From an uncultured Lacinutrix sp. (GTDB lineage Bacteria; Bacteroidota; Bacteroidia; Flavobacteriales; Flavobacteriaceae): a DNA stretch of 64,000 nt. Below the pieces are notes generated by a model. That model searched no databases. It was not told where the DNA came from and saw nothing but the letters and a program-made list of their open reading frames with translations. The position numbers and the translations under genes are program-made. How positions within the stretch are numbered: position 1 is the first letter of the stretch; the number at the start of each line of letters is the position of its first letter. Positions 53,548-62,011 of this stretch are shown in pieces. The stretch is from positions 62,001-126,000 of the forward strand of contig CAKZMU010000056.1 in NCBI GenBank assembly GCA_937129145.1, given 5' to 3'.

Positions 53548-55713
53548 ATGATAAAAATAGCTAGACATATTACCATACTACTTGTGTTGCTTTTTTCAAG
53601 TGCGTTACAAGCGCAAGAAGAAACGAATGAAGCAGAAAAAGAAACATTTGCGGTTAAGGGATTGGTTGTTGAAAGCGGTACAGACAAACCCATTACCAAA
53701 GTAAATATTCTTGTTAATGGCGGAAATTATACCACCACTAATTTACTAGGTGAATTTAGAATTGAAGTATCAAAAGGCGATGAACTTATTATAAAACATA
53801 GCGATTTCGAAACGGTTTATTATACCATTAAAGGTAATGACCGTATAAGGATTCAAGTAGAACCTAGTGATACTAAAAACTTTATTAGTAAAATTTCTAT
53901 AAGAGATGCTGGTGCTTTCAAATCGTTAATTGATTCGGCAGAGGCCTATCTTAAAAAAGATGCCGAAAAGAGTATTCAATTTATTGCTGATGCTTTAGGA
54001 ATATCCAGCTCAACCAACCAAAATGCTGAGGTTTATGAAACTTTAGGCGATGTATATTTTCAATGGAAACAATACGATTTAGCCATTTCAAATTACCAAA
54101 TTAGTCTTCAGAATATCGAAGCAAATGAAGTAAAAATAAAGCTAGCAAAGTCATTTCAGTTTAATGAAAATTATCAGGAAAGTATTGATGAGTATTTGTC
54201 GATTGGCAAAAAGAATTTATCCAATTGGCAATTAACAAGTTTGTATGAAGGTTTGGGCGATGTGTATATAAAAACACAAGATTTCAGCGCTGCTATTGAT
54301 GCTTATAGCGAGGGACTTAAAGTAGCTCAAAAACATCTGATAACGCCAAAAATTACCGATTTAAACTCAAAAATAGCAGAAGCCTATAATGCCTCTGGAG
54401 ACACTAAAGAAGCCGAAGGATATTTTCAAAATTCCCTAAATCTTGCTTCCCAAGAAAATAAAAAAAGGGCAGTAGAAGAAAAAGTAAAAGTGGCTGATTT
54501 TGAAAGCAAGAATAAGGAATACAACAAAGAAATTGAATTAAGGAAACAAGCGCTTGTTGAAATAAATGATATTGAGGAAGATTCCGTTTTTGATAACGAA
54601 AGTGCCATAACACCTCAAAAGCAGAATTACAAAATTGGTAGTGCTTATGCCATACAAAAGGATTTTCCAAACGCCATTCAGTACCTTGAAAAAAGTATTG
54701 AAGAAGCAGATGACAAGGAAGATTTAGTGGTGCAAAAAGATGCGACCAGAAAATTGTCGGAAGTATTAAGAGACGCTGGAGATATTGACAAAGCCATTTC
54801 TACCACCAAAACTTACGAACGTTTAGTAGATGAGCTTTACATTAAAAAGGAGCAAGAAATATCTCGTGCTGCACGTTTGGCAAAAGACTTGGCAGCAAAA
54901 CAAAACCGTATTACAAGCCTTGAAAGTGACCGTGAATTATCCGAAAGTAAATACCAATTAACAACCGAACGTAACAAGAGTCAAAAACTCATTATTTACT
55001 CGTTAATTGGAGGTGTTTTATTGTTGCTTATTGCTGGATATTTTATGCTTAAAAACATGAAACAGCAAAAACTGAATAATAATCTTTTGGCATTAAAATC
55101 GTTGCGAAGCCAAATGAATCCGCATTTTATTTTTAATGCTTTAAATTCTGTTAACAGTTTTATAGCCACTAATGATGAACGAACGGCTAATAAGTATTTA
55201 TCAGATTTTTCATTGCTAATGCGAGCGGTGTTAGAGAATAGCGAAGAAGATTTTATTCCGCTAGAAAAGGAAATTGAGTTGCTTAAATTATATACAAAAT
55301 TAGAACACTTTAGGTTTCAGGATAAATTTGATTACGATATTGTTATTGATGACAATGTGAATGTTGAAGAGTTTCAAATTCCGCCCATGTTATTGCAACC
55401 TTATATTGAAAATGCGGTTTGGCATGGACTGAGGTACAAAACTGAAAAAGGAAAGCTCAACATCAATATCACACAAGTTGATAAAGATGAGTTGAAAATA
55501 AGTATTACTGATGATGGTATTGGACGTACAAAATCCAAAACCATGAAAACCGAAAACCAAAAAAAGCACAACTCAAAAGGCTTAGGAAATATTAAAAAAC
55601 GTGTCGCTATTTTAAACGAGATGTATAAAGATAAAGTCGATGTGTTTATTGATGATTATTTAGAGGCAGAGGACTCTGGGACTAGAGTAGTGGTAACGCT
55701 TAAAAAAGATTAA
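53548..55713 (+). CDS. LytS-type sensor histidine kinase with CarboxypepD_reg-like and TPR sensor region
   Basis: A 721-residue sensor kinase. I chose ATG 53548 because MIKIARHITILLVLLFSSALQAQ is then a clean signal peptide; an ATG 30 bases upstream adds only charged residues. A carboxypeptidase-regulatory-like beta-sandwich follows (about 30-110), then TPR helices (about 120-430), a coiled coil, one membrane helix (about 480-502), and a cytoplasmic His_kinase/HATPase pair. The phospho-accepting His526 is in RSQMNPHFIFNALNS, and the ATPase has ENAVWHGL and DDGIGR. It heads an operon with a DUF4349 gene and a LytTR regulator. Confidence 0.9.
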   Translation: MIKIARHITILLVLLFSSALQAQEETNEAEKETFAVKGLVVESGTDKPITKVNILVNGGNYTTTNLLGEFRIEVSKGDELIIKHSDFETVYYTIKGNDRIRIQVEPSDTKNFISKISIRDAGAFKSLIDSAEAYLKKDAEKSIQFIADALGISSSTNQNAEVYETLGDVYFQWKQYDLAISNYQISLQNIEANEVKIKLAKSFQFNENYQESIDEYLSIGKKNLSNWQLTSLYEGLGDVYIKTQDFSAAIDAYSEGLKVAQKHLITPKITDLNSKIAEAYNASGDTKEAEGYFQNSLNLASQENKKRAVEEKVKVADFESKNKEYNKEIELRKQALVEINDIEEDSVFDNESAITPQKQNYKIGSAYAIQKDFPNAIQYLEKSIEEADDKEDLVVQKDATRKLSEVLRDAGDIDKAISTTKTYERLVDELYIKKEQEISRAARLAKDLAAKQNRITSLESDRELSESKYQLTTERNKSQKLIIYSLIGGVLLLLIAGYFMLKNMKQQKLNNNLLALKSLRSQMNPHFIFNALNSVNSFIATNDERTANKYLSDFSLLMRAVLENSEEDFIPLEKEIELLKLYTKLEHFRFQDKFDYDIVIDDNVNVEEFQIPPMLLQPYIENAVWHGLRYKTEKGKLNINITQVDKDELKISITDDGIGRTKSKTMKTENQKKHNSKGLGNIKKRVAILNEMYKDKVDVFIDDYLEAEDSGTRVVVTLKKD

Positions 55714-55715
55714 TT

Positions 55716-56591
55716 ATGAAGCAAACATTTAAAAAAAGATTGAAAAGAGGAATTATATATTTAGTTCTGCTATTTATTGGGTTATTTATTTTTAGGCTAG
55801 TTTATGGTTATACTGTAAATCCGAATGAAATAAATGAGAATGTTACTTTTTTTCAAGAAATAGCAAGCACTAGGTCTAATTTTGCTTCTAAAAAGTATAA
55901 AATAAGCACTAATGCAAATGCTTCGCAAGGGCCTGTTAATGTAGACCAGAAATATGAAAAAATTGCTACGGTAAACACAAAATCTTCTGAATTTGAAAAG
56001 GAAGAGAAAATATTAAATGATGAAATAAAAAAGCAAGAAGCTATAATTCAATTTGAGCAAAACACGGGTAATAAAGGAAACAGAAGATTACAATTACTAA
56101 TAGGTGTGCAACCTGAAAAATTTGATACCCTATATAATTCGCTTACAAAAATTGGAAATGTTCAGTCTAAGGAAATAACAAAAAAAGACAAAACAAATGA
56201 GTATAAACAATTAAACGCTAAAAAGGAATCACTTTTAAAAATTAGAGAATCTTTGATTGAACTAAAATCAAAAGGAGGTAAAATAGAAGAATTTATAAAC
56301 TTAGAAAATAGAATATTAAACATTGAAGAAGAGTTGCAGGGTCTTGGAGTTCAACTTGGGAATTATGATGCAGAAAATGAGTTTTGTACTATTAAGTTTT
56401 CTTTGATAGAAGGTGCAGAAAATAATATTAGTTTTATTCATAGAGTTAAAGTTGCCATAGACTGGACTGTGTCAACATATTTACAAATAATGGCATCTCT
56501 ATTTTTAATTACAGGATTTGTTTATTTAGCTTTATTGATTATAGATAAATTAAATATTTTTGGAGGAATGCTTAACAAATTAGATAATTAA
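55716..56591 (+). CDS. DUF4349 domain membrane protein
   Basis: A 291-residue protein, anchored by an N-terminal helix (about 13-31) and a C-terminal one (about 254-276). Between them lies a beta-rich then long coiled-coil region (about 80-215), ending in the NYDAENEFCTIKFSL strand typical of DUF4349. Function is unknown. It starts 2 bases after the kinase stop and so sits between kinase and regulator in the operon. By eye its base composition is more A/T-rich than that of its neighbours, which may mark an insertion. Confidence 0.82.
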   Translation: MKQTFKKRLKRGIIYLVLLFIGLFIFRLVYGYTVNPNEINENVTFFQEIASTRSNFASKKYKISTNANASQGPVNVDQKYEKIATVNTKSSEFEKEEKILNDEIKKQEAIIQFEQNTGNKGNRRLQLLIGVQPEKFDTLYNSLTKIGNVQSKEITKKDKTNEYKQLNAKKESLLKIRESLIELKSKGGKIEEFINLENRILNIEEELQGLGVQLGNYDAENEFCTIKFSLIEGAENNISFIHRVKVAIDWTVSTYLQIMASLFLITGFVYLALLIIDKLNIFGGMLNKLDN

Positions 56592-56596
56592 AAAAG

Positions 56597-56640
56597 ATTC
56601 CTGCTGGAGTTTATCTTGAGCGGAGTCGAAAGGCAGAAAT
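56597..56640 (+). repeat. Family B palindromic repeat, copy 1
   Basis: A 44-base element (core TTATCTTGAGCGGAGTCGAAA) ending 3 bases before the LytTR regulator start. An inverted copy at 58047-58090 matches 42 of 44 bases. Confidence 0.8.
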
Positions 56641-56643
56641 GTT

Positions 56644-57390
56644 ATGAAACTAAACGCAATTATAGTAGAAGACGAAGAAACAAGTAGGGAGATTTTAAAG
56701 AATTACCTTAAAAAATACTGTCCTAATGTCTCTGTAATAGGCGAAGCCTCTAATGTAGACGAAGCATTATTGCTTATAAGAAACAACGCTTTAGACCTTG
56801 TGTTTTTAGATGTAGAAATGCCTTTTGGTAATGCCTTTGATTTACTTGAAAAAGTAGGCGATAGTCCCGAAGCGTCGGGATTTGAAACAGTATTTGTAAC
56901 AGCTTACAACCATTATGCCATTGATGCTTTAAATGCTCATGCAAGCTATTATTTAATGAAACCAATTTCAATAGATGAATTGATAAAAGCAGTTGACTAT
57001 GTTTCTGAAATTAAAACAAAAGAAGCTGCCTTACAAGACCAGGTTTTGATTCCGAAAACAAACAACGTAAACGGAAAAATTACCATCCCACAACAAGATG
57101 GATTTGAAGTTTTGGAAACAGCCAATATTTTATACTGTAAAGCCGATGATAATTATACCGAGATTTATTTAAATAACAACAAAAAGAAATTGGTAAGTAA
57201 AACGCTCAAGTATTTTGAGGAAGCACTAACAGATTCTGGCTTTGCAAGAGTGCACAAAAGCTATTTGGTAAATGTAAACGAAGTCACTAAATATGTAAAA
57301 GGAAAAGGAGGTAGTGTGGTGTTGAGTAACGGAAAAGAAATCATGGTGTCTGCTTCAAAAAAATCAGATTTATTGTCTTATTTTAAATAA
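56644..57390 (+). CDS. LytTR family response regulator
   Basis: A 248-residue two-component regulator. The receiver domain (about 1-125) has the acidic pair ED at 9-10, phospho-acceptor Asp56 in FLDVEMP, and the late MKP motif. A LytTR DNA-binding domain occupies about 145-248 (ILYCKADDNYTEIYL, then GFARVHKSYLVNV). It should be phosphorylated by the kinase at 53548 and bind direct repeats of the kind seen at 53401-53484. A repeat element separates it from the DUF4349 gene. Confidence 0.93.
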   Translation: MKLNAIIVEDEETSREILKNYLKKYCPNVSVIGEASNVDEALLLIRNNALDLVFLDVEMPFGNAFDLLEKVGDSPEASGFETVFVTAYNHYAIDALNAHASYYLMKPISIDELIKAVDYVSEIKTKEAALQDQVLIPKTNNVNGKITIPQQDGFEVLETANILYCKADDNYTEIYLNNNKKKLVSKTLKYFEEALTDSGFARVHKSYLVNVNEVTKYVKGKGGSVVLSNGKEIMVSASKKSDLLSYFK

Positions 57391-57393
57391 TCA

Positions 57394-57501
57394 TGTCATT
57401 ACGAATGAGGAACGAATGAAGTAATCTTTTAAATTTAACTTTGAAGTAAATAAAAAACAGATTGCTTCTACTGACGATAAATGTCAGTATCGCAATGACG
57501 T
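57394..57501. repeat. Family C inverted-repeat element (MITE-like)
   Basis: The left end (GTCATTACGAATGAGGAACG then AATCTTTT) and the right end (CAGATTGCTTC ... CGCAATGACG) are inverted, diverged copies of one terminal sequence. An inner hairpin, ACTGAC-GATAAAT-GTCAGT, is present. It fills the gap between the LytTR regulator and the carbonic anhydrase gene. No coding capacity. Confidence 0.7.
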
Positions 57502-57525
57502 TAATAAACAACTAAATATTAAACC

Positions 57526-58041
57526 ATGTCAATAATAAAACCAGTAAAGGGGATTTATCCCATCATACCAAACGATTGTTATATAGCAGAAAATGCAACA
57601 ATTGTTGGCGAAGTCACAATGGGAAACCAATGCAGTATTTGGTTTAACGCTGTTATTCGTGGCGATGTACATTATATAAAACTAGGAGATAAAGTAAATG
57701 TGCAAGATGGTGCAGTGATTCATGCAACGTATAAAACATCACCAACCACTATTGGTAATAATGTGAGTATTGGTCATAATGCCATTGTACATGGTTGCAC
57801 CATTCAAGACAATGTACTTATTGGTATGGGAAGCATTGTGATGGACGATTGTGTTATTGAAAGTAACAGCATTATTGCAGCTGGAGCTGTTGTGACTAAA
57901 AACACAAGGGTAGAAGCAGGTAGCATTTACGCTGGAACGCCAGCCAAAAAGATAAAAGACATTAGCAAAGAAATGATTTCAGGAGAAATAAACAGAATTG
58001 CCGATAATTATGTGGAGTATTCTAGTTGGTTTAAAGAATAG
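57526..58041 (+). CDS. Gamma carbonic anhydrase family protein
   Basis: A 171-residue left-handed beta-helix hexapeptide-repeat protein of the gamma carbonic anhydrase/YrdA group. The zinc-site histidines are in DGAVIHATY and in SIGHNAIVHGC, the usual HxxxxH spacing. Whether these small homologues hydrate CO2 or act otherwise is unsettled. It is bordered on both sides by repeat elements and is convergent with the lipoprotein gene at 58108. Confidence 0.93.
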   Translation: MSIIKPVKGIYPIIPNDCYIAENATIVGEVTMGNQCSIWFNAVIRGDVHYIKLGDKVNVQDGAVIHATYKTSPTTIGNNVSIGHNAIVHGCTIQDNVLIGMGSIVMDDCVIESNSIIAAGAVVTKNTRVEAGSIYAGTPAKKIKDISKEMISGEINRIADNYVEYSSWFKE

Positions 58042-58046
58042 CTATC

Positions 58047-58090
58047 ATTTCTGTCTTTCGACTCCGCTCAAGATAAACTCCAGCAGAAAT
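58047..58090 (-). repeat. Family B palindromic repeat, copy 2 (inverted)
   Basis: Inverted 42/44 match to 56597-56640. It lies in the 66-base gap between the convergent carbonic anhydrase and lipoprotein genes. Confidence 0.8.
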
Positions 58091-58107
58091 CTATATTACA
58101 AATAAAA

Positions 58108-59214
58108 CTACTCTAAAGTTAAAATAGATTTTAACTCATTATCGCTTACCTCACTTAATTCTATATTAAAAATTTTGCTTTCACTAAATCTAACTAGTTT
58201 TTTAAAAGCATACATAGTATCACCTTTTAATCCAAAAGAAATAATATAAAAACGCCTTTTAACAGGGACTTCTATTAAGTTGCTATAAACATTCAATATT
58301 GTATTATTTGTTTCATCAATTATAAAGGTTTGTAAAGCATCAACTTTTTTATTGAAATTAAGGTTTACCGTTACTTTATCATCATCTACTACAAACTTAT
58401 CAACATTAATCCAACCCAAATTATTTATTTCTACGGACTCATAAATCATATTAATTTTAGAATAATAATTATATAAACGATTGTTTACTTTAGAAAGTTC
58501 ATCAATGTTTCTAAAATTTTCATAAGCTTTTAAAATGTTCTTTTTAGTGATTATAGTGTCAATTTTTGAATACCTTGATTTTAGCTCACTAATAGTTATA
58601 TAGCCTAAAGTATCAGCTAATAAAATTAAATCATACATATCTACATCATTGCGCCTTGTAAGTTCATAATCAAGAACAGTAGTGTCTTTAAAATAAATAC
58701 TATAAAACTTTTTCTCTTGTAAATTAGTGTTGCTTAAAGTCCAATTCATGTTATTGTTTAAACCTCTTTCGCCATAAAAAAGTTGCATATCAGTATCAGC
58801 TGTTGTTTTAGGTAATTCAACTTTAATTGTTTTCCCATCTTTTAAAGTTAGAGACTCTCCGTTTGCAGTAATATCAATTTTAAAAGCACCTCCAGAAATT
58901 AACCATTTGCCATTTGAAACTGTTTGAGTGTTTGCTAGCAATAGGTCTTGCTTTGTAGTCAGTTCTATTAAGTTAACATATAATGAATCTTTAATATTTG
59001 GACCATTTAATAATGTTCCTTCTAAATCATTAGAGTTAAAGATAATTTTTGTTCCTTTTTCGCCAATTACTTCAACTATCGAATCTGGGGCTATTTTAAA
59101 TTGTTGAATAAATTCAGTTTCAAAATTCAGTTTACTTTGTAATCGCTCAACTTGAAGGTCGTTTCTACAACTAAGAACTATAAGCGGTAAAATAATGAAT
59201 AAGATTTTTTTCAT
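58108..59214 (-). CDS. Lipoprotein of unknown function
   Basis: A 368-residue lipoprotein with signal peptide and lipobox IVLSC (Cys16). I do not recognise the rest. The N-terminal half is beta-rich with KGTKIIFNSNDLEG and a motif ANTQTVSNGKWLISGGAFKID (about 93-115). A middle helical stretch (about 215-270) and a second beta-rich part follow. It probably faces the periplasm or cell surface. By eye it is A/T-rich, and repeat elements lie on both sides (58047-58090 and 59232-59258). Confidence 0.7.
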   Translation of the reverse strand: MKKILFIILPLIVLSCRNDLQVERLQSKLNFETEFIQQFKIAPDSIVEVIGEKGTKIIFNSNDLEGTLLNGPNIKDSLYVNLIELTTKQDLLLANTQTVSNGKWLISGGAFKIDITANGESLTLKDGKTIKVELPKTTADTDMQLFYGERGLNNNMNWTLSNTNLQEKKFYSIYFKDTTVLDYELTRRNDVDMYDLILLADTLGYITISELKSRYSKIDTIITKKNILKAYENFRNIDELSKVNNRLYNYYSKINMIYESVEINNLGWINVDKFVVDDDKVTVNLNFNKKVDALQTFIIDETNNTILNVYSNLIEVPVKRRFYIISFGLKGDTMYAFKKLVRFSESKIFNIELSEVSDNELKSILTLE

Positions 59215-59231
59215 AATTATTATTGTTATTG

Positions 59232-59258
59232 TGGATTCCTGCTTTCACAGGAATGACA
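59232..59258. repeat. Family D short palindromic repeat
   Basis: GGATTCCTG-CTTTCA-CAGGAATGACAAA, with the stem TTCCTG/CAGGAA. It fills most of the gap between murI and the lipoprotein gene. It resembles the dispersed GGATTCCTGC...AGGAATGACA repeats of many genomes. Confidence 0.6.
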
Positions 59259-59263
59259 AATTT

Positions 59264-60043
59264 TTAAAACTCCAAAGGTTCAACCTCAAAACCATCGCCT
59301 AAAAGCTCATTCATAACCTCAGGATTCCCGTTAGTAAAAAATTGATGCTTAGATTTTATTTTTTGGGAGTTAAGTAGTTGGTATTTTTCTAAAATAGCTT
59401 TAGTTTGTCTTGCTACAGCCTCACCAGAATCTATTATTTTAACGTGTTTTGGAAGTATATCGAGCAATAATGGCATCAAGTAGGGATAATGCGTACAACC
59501 AAGCACTAAATGGTCTATATTGGCTTCTATCATGGGTTTTAGATAGATGTTGAGTAGCCCTTTCATTTCTTCGGAATGTAATTTACCTGTTTCTACTAGT
59601 TGAACAATACCTTCACCTTCTTGTTCAATAATATTAATTCCATCACCAAAAAGATTTGTTGTTTCATGAAATAACTCACTTGAAAGCGTTCCTTTTGTGG
59701 CAAGAATACCAATAGCATTGGTTTTAGTTTGTAATGCAGCGGGTTTAATAGCTGGTTCAATGCCAATAAAAGGAATGTTATAGTTGGCTCGTAAATGTTT
59801 TATAGCATTGGTCGTTGCGGTATTACAAGCAACTACAATAAGTTTGCAGTCTTTCTCTAAAAGAAGTTCGGTGTTTTTAATAGATAGCTCAATAATCCGC
59901 TCTTTGCCTTTTGGCCCATAAGGCGCATTTTTACTATCAGCAAGATACATAGTGTTTTCAAATGGTAATAATGCACGAATTTCTTTCCAAATGGAAGTAC
60001 CTCCAACACCAGAATCGAATATGCCAATAGATTGCTTGCTCAT
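59264..60043 (-). CDS. murI: Glutamate racemase
   Basis: A 259-residue enzyme making D-glutamate for peptidoglycan. The motifs are complete: FDSGVGGTSIWKEI near the start, catalytic Cys in VACNTATTNA (about 70-80), and the second Cys in LGCTHYPYL (about 182-190). It is downstream of the two ompH genes and bamA on the reverse strand, a familiar order in Bacteroidota, but a terminator separates it from the ompH gene. Confidence 0.96.
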   Translation of the reverse strand: MSKQSIGIFDSGVGGTSIWKEIRALLPFENTMYLADSKNAPYGPKGKERIIELSIKNTELLLEKDCKLIVVACNTATTNAIKHLRANYNIPFIGIEPAIKPAALQTKTNAIGILATKGTLSSELFHETTNLFGDGINIIEQEGEGIVQLVETGKLHSEEMKGLLNIYLKPMIEANIDHLVLGCTHYPYLMPLLLDILPKHVKIIDSGEAVARQTKAILEKYQLLNSQKIKSKHQFFTNGNPEVMNELLGDGFEVEPLEF

Positions 60044-60054
60044 AGTATTACAAA

Positions 60055-60088
60055 AATAAAAAAGCTGCCTTATAGAAGACAGCTTTTA
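60055..60088 (-). terminator. Terminator after ompH (reverse strand)
   Basis: On the reverse strand TAAAAGCTG-TC and GGCAGCTTTTTT pair around a TTCTATAA loop and end in a T-run. It lies between the 169-residue OmpH gene and murI. Confidence 0.8.
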
Positions 60089-60116
60089 AAATTGTTATTT
60101 AAGAAAAGTAGTTTTT

Positions 60117-60626
60117 TTAGAAACCTAATTCTTTCTTTACGTCTGCCATTAAATCTTTACCATCGGCAAGAATAACGCCTTGTCCTTGTGTGGAATCCAA
60201 TACATACTGGAATCCTTGGGCTTTAGCAACCTTAATAATGGCTGCTTTTGCTTTTTCGGTAATTGGCTTTAATAAATCAAATTCTTTCTTTTGCATTTCT
60301 TGTTGTGCAGTACCTTGAAACTGACGAATACTTTGCTCCATTGTTGCAACTTCTTGCATTCTTTTTTGATTTTCTTCTTGAGTTTTAGAAGAAGCTTCAG
60401 CATCATACTGCTTTACTTTGGTTTCATATTCCTTACCCATATCTTGTAATTGCACGTCGTAAGTTTTTCCTAACTTCTCTAATTCTGCTTTTGCTGCTGT
60501 ATAATCAGGCATCGCAGCTATTAACTCCTGCGTGTTAATATGAGCAACTTTACTTTGTGCATTCATAATACTTGTGCTTCCAAATAAAAGTACTGCTGCT
60601 AATACTAAGGTCTTTAAATGTTTCAT
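60117..60626 (-). CDS. OmpH/Skp family periplasmic chaperone
   Basis: A 169-residue periplasmic chaperone for outer-membrane proteins with a signal peptide (about 1-23, ending MNAQ). It opens with SKVAHINTQELIAAMPDY, the family start, followed by long helices that form the tentacles, and ends with a strand region (YVLDSTQGQGVILADGKDL). Trimeric Skp hands barrels to BamA, which is encoded two genes upstream. The length is typical. Confidence 0.93.
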   Translation of the reverse strand: MKHLKTLVLAAVLLFGSTSIMNAQSKVAHINTQELIAAMPDYTAAKAELEKLGKTYDVQLQDMGKEYETKVKQYDAEASSKTQEENQKRMQEVATMEQSIRQFQGTAQQEMQKKEFDLLKPITEKAKAAIIKVAKAQGFQYVLDSTQGQGVILADGKDLMADVKKELGF

Positions 60627-60659
60627 TTTTAAATAAATTGTGTTATAAATTGTTGTCTA

Positions 60660-61844
60660 TTAATTATTTTTCTTCTTTTTACTATTTGCTTTTTTAATAC
60701 TGTCTTGAACACGTTTTGCTTCAAGTTTTGCCTTTCTATCGGCTAATATTTTTTTCTTTTTCTCTTCAAGTGCTTTTTTACGAGCTTCTTTAGGGCTTAA
60801 TTTTTTAGCTCCTGCACTATCACTATCGGTTGTTTTTTTAGCTGCTTCTTTTTCTTTTTTCTTGGCATCTATTTTTGCTTGCCTATCAGCTAAAATTTTC
60901 TTTTTCTTATCTTCAAGTGCTTTCTTTCTTTTTTCGGCAGCACTTAGTTTAGGTTCTTCAGCTTTTTTTGTTTCTGTTTTAACTTCTTCAACTGCTTTTT
61001 TAGTGTTATCTACAGTTTTTGTTGTTTCTTCTTTAACATCATTTGTCTTGTTGTCGGCATTATTACGTGCATCTAACTTTTCTTGCCTTGCTTTAGCACG
61101 TTCTTCAAGAATTTGTTGTCTTTTATCTTCAAGTGCTTTTTTCTTTGCTTCACGGTCGGCTTGTTGTTTTGCACGTTTATCTGCAATTTCCTTCTCTCTC
61201 TCTGCTTTTTTGTCGGCTATGGCTTGCGCTCTAGCTTCTTGACTGTCGTTTACTTCAGGTACAATTTCTTCAGCTTCAGCAGCTTTTTTCTCTTTTCGAC
61301 TTTGAGCTTGTGTACGTTTTGATGTTCTTGTTATAGAACGTAAAACTTGTTCGCTTATATCGTATCTATCTGCTGAATACAACATTACCACATCTGCCGA
61401 TTTATCGAATACAAAATCATATTTTTTATTGGTTGCAATTTCTTGTACCGCAGTAAAAATTTGATCTTGAATAGGCTGCATTAATTGCTTCCTTTGAATC
61501 ATTAAATCGCCATTAGGTCCAAAACGTTTTTGTTGATAATCAAGAATTTCGTTTTCTTCAACTTTAATGTCCTCTTGACGTTCCTGGATTAATTCAGGGG
61601 TCAATAATACACTTTCAGAAGATAATTGCTTTTTCTTTTGATCAACGTCACTTAAACGTTTTTCGATTTCTTGTTTCCATTTATCAACCTTGGTATCTAA
61701 TTGAGTTGAAGCACTTTGGTATTCTGGGACATTTTGTAAAATATACTCAGTATCTATGTAACCAATTCGAACACTTTTTTGTGCTAAAGTAGATAGACTA
61801 ATAAAGGATGCTATTGCCAGTAAAAAAAGAACTTTTGTTTTCAT
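60660..61844 (-). CDS. OmpH/Skp family protein with long Lys/Ala/Glu-rich C-terminal tail
   Basis: A 394-residue protein if started at ATG 61844, which gives a clean signal peptide (MKTKVLFLLAIASFISLSTLAQ); an upstream in-frame ATG adds 14 unlikely residues. Residues 24-180 are a full OmpH/Skp domain (VRIGYIDTEYILQNVPEY). The remaining about 215 residues are a highly charged helical tail with three related units (KKALEDK..ILxxRxAK..KLDA). The tail doubles the size of an ordinary Skp. It lies just downstream of bamA and upstream of the short ompH gene. Confidence 0.9.
   Translation of the reverse strand: MKTKVLFLLAIASFISLSTLAQKSVRIGYIDTEYILQNVPEYQSASTQLDTKVDKWKQEIEKRLSDVDQKKKQLSSESVLLTPELIQERQEDIKVEENEILDYQQKRFGPNGDLMIQRKQLMQPIQDQIFTAVQEIATNKKYDFVFDKSADVVMLYSADRYDISEQVLRSITRTSKRTQAQSRKEKKAAEAEEIVPEVNDSQEARAQAIADKKAEREKEIADKRAKQQADREAKKKALEDKRQQILEERAKARQEKLDARNNADNKTNDVKEETTKTVDNTKKAVEEVKTETKKAEEPKLSAAEKRKKALEDKKKKILADRQAKIDAKKKEKEAAKKTTDSDSAGAKKLSPKEARKKALEEKKKKILADRKAKLEAKRVQDSIKKANSKKKKNN
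60663..61160 (-). repeat. Triplicated charged unit in the OmpH tail
   Basis: Three units of about 30 residues start with KKALEDKRQQILEER, KKALEDKKKKILADR and KKALEEKKKKILADR, separated by Lys/Glu/Thr-rich spacers. The last two units match at nearly every position, which points to recent internal duplication. Confidence 0.7.
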
Positions 61845-62011
61845 CCGTATATGTTTTAAATAATTGTTTTTTATTAAAAATAACACTAACAGACAATTTT
61901 TCGATTTGGATGCAAGCGTTAAATATGTATCAAATTAACGAAATATATTTTGAAAAATTTTAACGTGCTAATTAAATCGTTAAACTGTACATAGAAAATA
62001 TCGTGCCAAAC

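Noticed and set aside
56597-58090. Composite transposon bounded by the inverted 44-bp repeats
   Set aside because: No transposase, no visible target duplication, and both enclosed genes are ordinary core genes. The repeats look like dispersed palindromic elements.
60862-61242. Forward-strand open frame of 126 codons opposite the OmpH tail
   Set aside because: It is the Phe/Leu/Ser-rich antisense shadow of a Lys/Glu/Ala-rich coding stretch, with no start context or homology.
61845-61886. Upstream ATG as start of the long OmpH protein
   Set aside because: It adds a 14-residue non-conserved extension ahead of a complete signal peptide starting at 61844.
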